The notes under the pieces: generated by a model | The model's database searches: none | What the model was told of the DNA's origin: nothing | The model's input: the letters and a program-made list of their open reading frames with translations, nothing else | In this document: positions 5,096-5,657 of the stretch, piece after piece | Layout of the letters: each line of letters starts with the position of its first letter | Position numbering within the stretch: position 1 is the first letter of the stretch | DNA from: JAHEJX01 sp041605955 | Lineage (GTDB): Bacteria > Actinomycetota > Acidimicrobiia > Spongiisociales > UBA5794 | Assembly: GCA_041605955.1 (NCBI GenBank) | Contig: JBFIXI010000124.1 | Location: forward strand, 1 to 5,657 | Reading direction: 5' to 3' | DNA length: 5,657 bases | Translations under genes and position numbers: made by a program

Positions 5096-5657
5096 TCATG
5101 TAGCTGCGCCCGTAAGTCCAGGGCGTTGGGTTGGGCGGCCAGCCATCTGATAGACGTCCACGCCACTTCGCTCGAACGCGATCGCCGATCCGGCCATGTA
5201 GACGCGCCAGATGCGGCACAGCTCTTCGCTCCCGACCGGATGACTGGACCGATTTGCTTCAACCTTGTCAACCCATTGACGAGGTGTCAGTGCGTAGCTG
5301 GGACGGAGGCCTTCCAGGTCTCGCACCTGGAGTCCGGCTTCCTCTGCTTTGTGCACGACCGATTCCACGGGGATGAGCTCGCCGTCCGGGAACACATAGG
5401 TGCTGGTGAACGTCGGCTTGCCTCCCCGCTTCGACGAAGGGTCCCGAGTAGTGATGCCGTGGTTGACGAGCGCACCTCGCGGGGTTAGGTGCTCGGTCAG
5501 CTTGCTGAAGTACTGGCCGAGCTCCTTGTCCCCGACGTGCTCGACAATGCCGACGGAAGCGATGGCATCGAAGACGCCGTCGATTTCCCGGTAATCTCGT
5601 ACGGCCCTACCAGGCGAGCTCTGAGCAGCCGTGGTGGTCCTCGGGCTCAACCTGCAG
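5096..5657 (-). CDS. Cyclopropane-fatty-acyl-phospholipid synthase-like SAM methyltransferase, partial
   Basis: This is the C-terminal ~186 residues; the frame runs through the right edge, so the N-terminus, the SAM-binding GxGxG loop and the start are missing. Enzymes of this family transfer a methyl(ene) group from S-adenosylmethionine to unsaturated lipid chains at the membrane face. Visible landmarks are DYREIDGVFDAIASVGIVEHVG, LVNHGIT, YVFPDGELIPVESV, LRPSYALTPRQW and RIWRVYMAGSAIAFERSGVDVYQ. By alignment with E. coli Cfa, the Glu of VEHVG, the His and Ile of NHGI and the Tyr of SYALT match residues that hold the active-site bicarbonate; the corresponding Cys would lie outside the window. 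The stretch between LSP and DYRE is about nine residues shorter than I expect, so an indel near 5600-5650 is possible. A mycolic-acid-type or other lipid methyltransferase role cannot be excluded. Confidence 0.88.
   Translation of the reverse strand, partial: CRLSPRTTTAAQSSPGRAVRDYREIDGVFDAIASVGIVEHVGDKELGQYFSKLTEHLTPRGALVNHGITTRDPSSKRGGKPTFTSTYVFPDGELIPVESVVHKAEEAGLQVRDLEGLRPSYALTPRQWVDKVEANRSSHPVGSEELCRIWRVYMAGSAIAFERSGVDVYQMAGRPTQRPGLTGAAT

Noticed and set aside
4907..5488. Plus-strand open frame of 193 codons
   Set aside because: It is antisense to the clear methyltransferase motifs and the small acidic gene, with no family features.
5652..5657. CTGCAG (PstI site) exactly at the right end
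   Set aside because: It could mark a cloning boundary, but a six-base site at an arbitrary window edge is easily coincidence.
1..5657. CRISPR array, tRNA, rRNA or insertion sequence
   Set aside because: No regularly spaced repeats, no cloverleaf-like or rRNA sequence, and no transposase motif or terminal repeats were seen.

Overview
The window is GC-rich (roughly 60%). Its gene content (a SARP/BTAD-type regulator with an nSTAND ATPase, a BMP-type binding domain and a cyclopropane-synthase-like methyltransferase) points to an actinobacterium, plausibly an uncultured or Acidimicrobiia-like lineage. The lineage is inferred from protein style only; there is no rRNA or tRNA to confirm it. No mobile element, CRISPR array, tRNA or rRNA was seen.

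Layout, left to right. (1) 1-597 has no convincing intact gene. Short plus-strand segments look codon-like in successive different frames, the last one stopping at 592, so this may be the decayed or frameshifted 3' end of a plus-strand gene that converges on the next one. (2) 598-4155 (minus) is one giant gene, the centrepiece. It encodes a single-pass membrane regulator: SARP-type winged helix, BTAD, nSTAND ATPase, coiled coil, transmembrane helix, extracytoplasmic BMP/PnrA-like ligand-binding domain, and a small C-terminal beta domain that resembles a cupredoxin. (3) 4156-4278 is a 123-bp divergent intergenic region. (4) From 4279 (plus) runs a gene for a secreted protein with a HELAHAW zinc-metallopeptidase motif. 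As sequenced it stays open to 5049, but its last ~50 codons lie antisense to a better-looking small gene and are probably not native sequence. (5) 4901-5065 (minus) is a 54-codon gene for a very acidic helical protein with a good ribosome binding site. (6) 5096-5657 (minus, 5' end outside the window) is the C-terminal part of a cyclopropane-fatty-acid-synthase-like SAM-dependent methyltransferase. It lies 30 bp upstream of the acidic small gene and is probably co-transcribed with it.

How they may work together (inference). The large protein looks like a one-component transmembrane signalling device. A nucleoside or similar small molecule would bind the outer BMP domain, the signal would cross one helix to the STAND ATPase, and the N-terminal SARP domain would change transcription. 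The closest candidate targets are its own promoter and the divergent secreted-peptidase gene. The methyltransferase/small-protein pair at the right edge looks like a separate unit.
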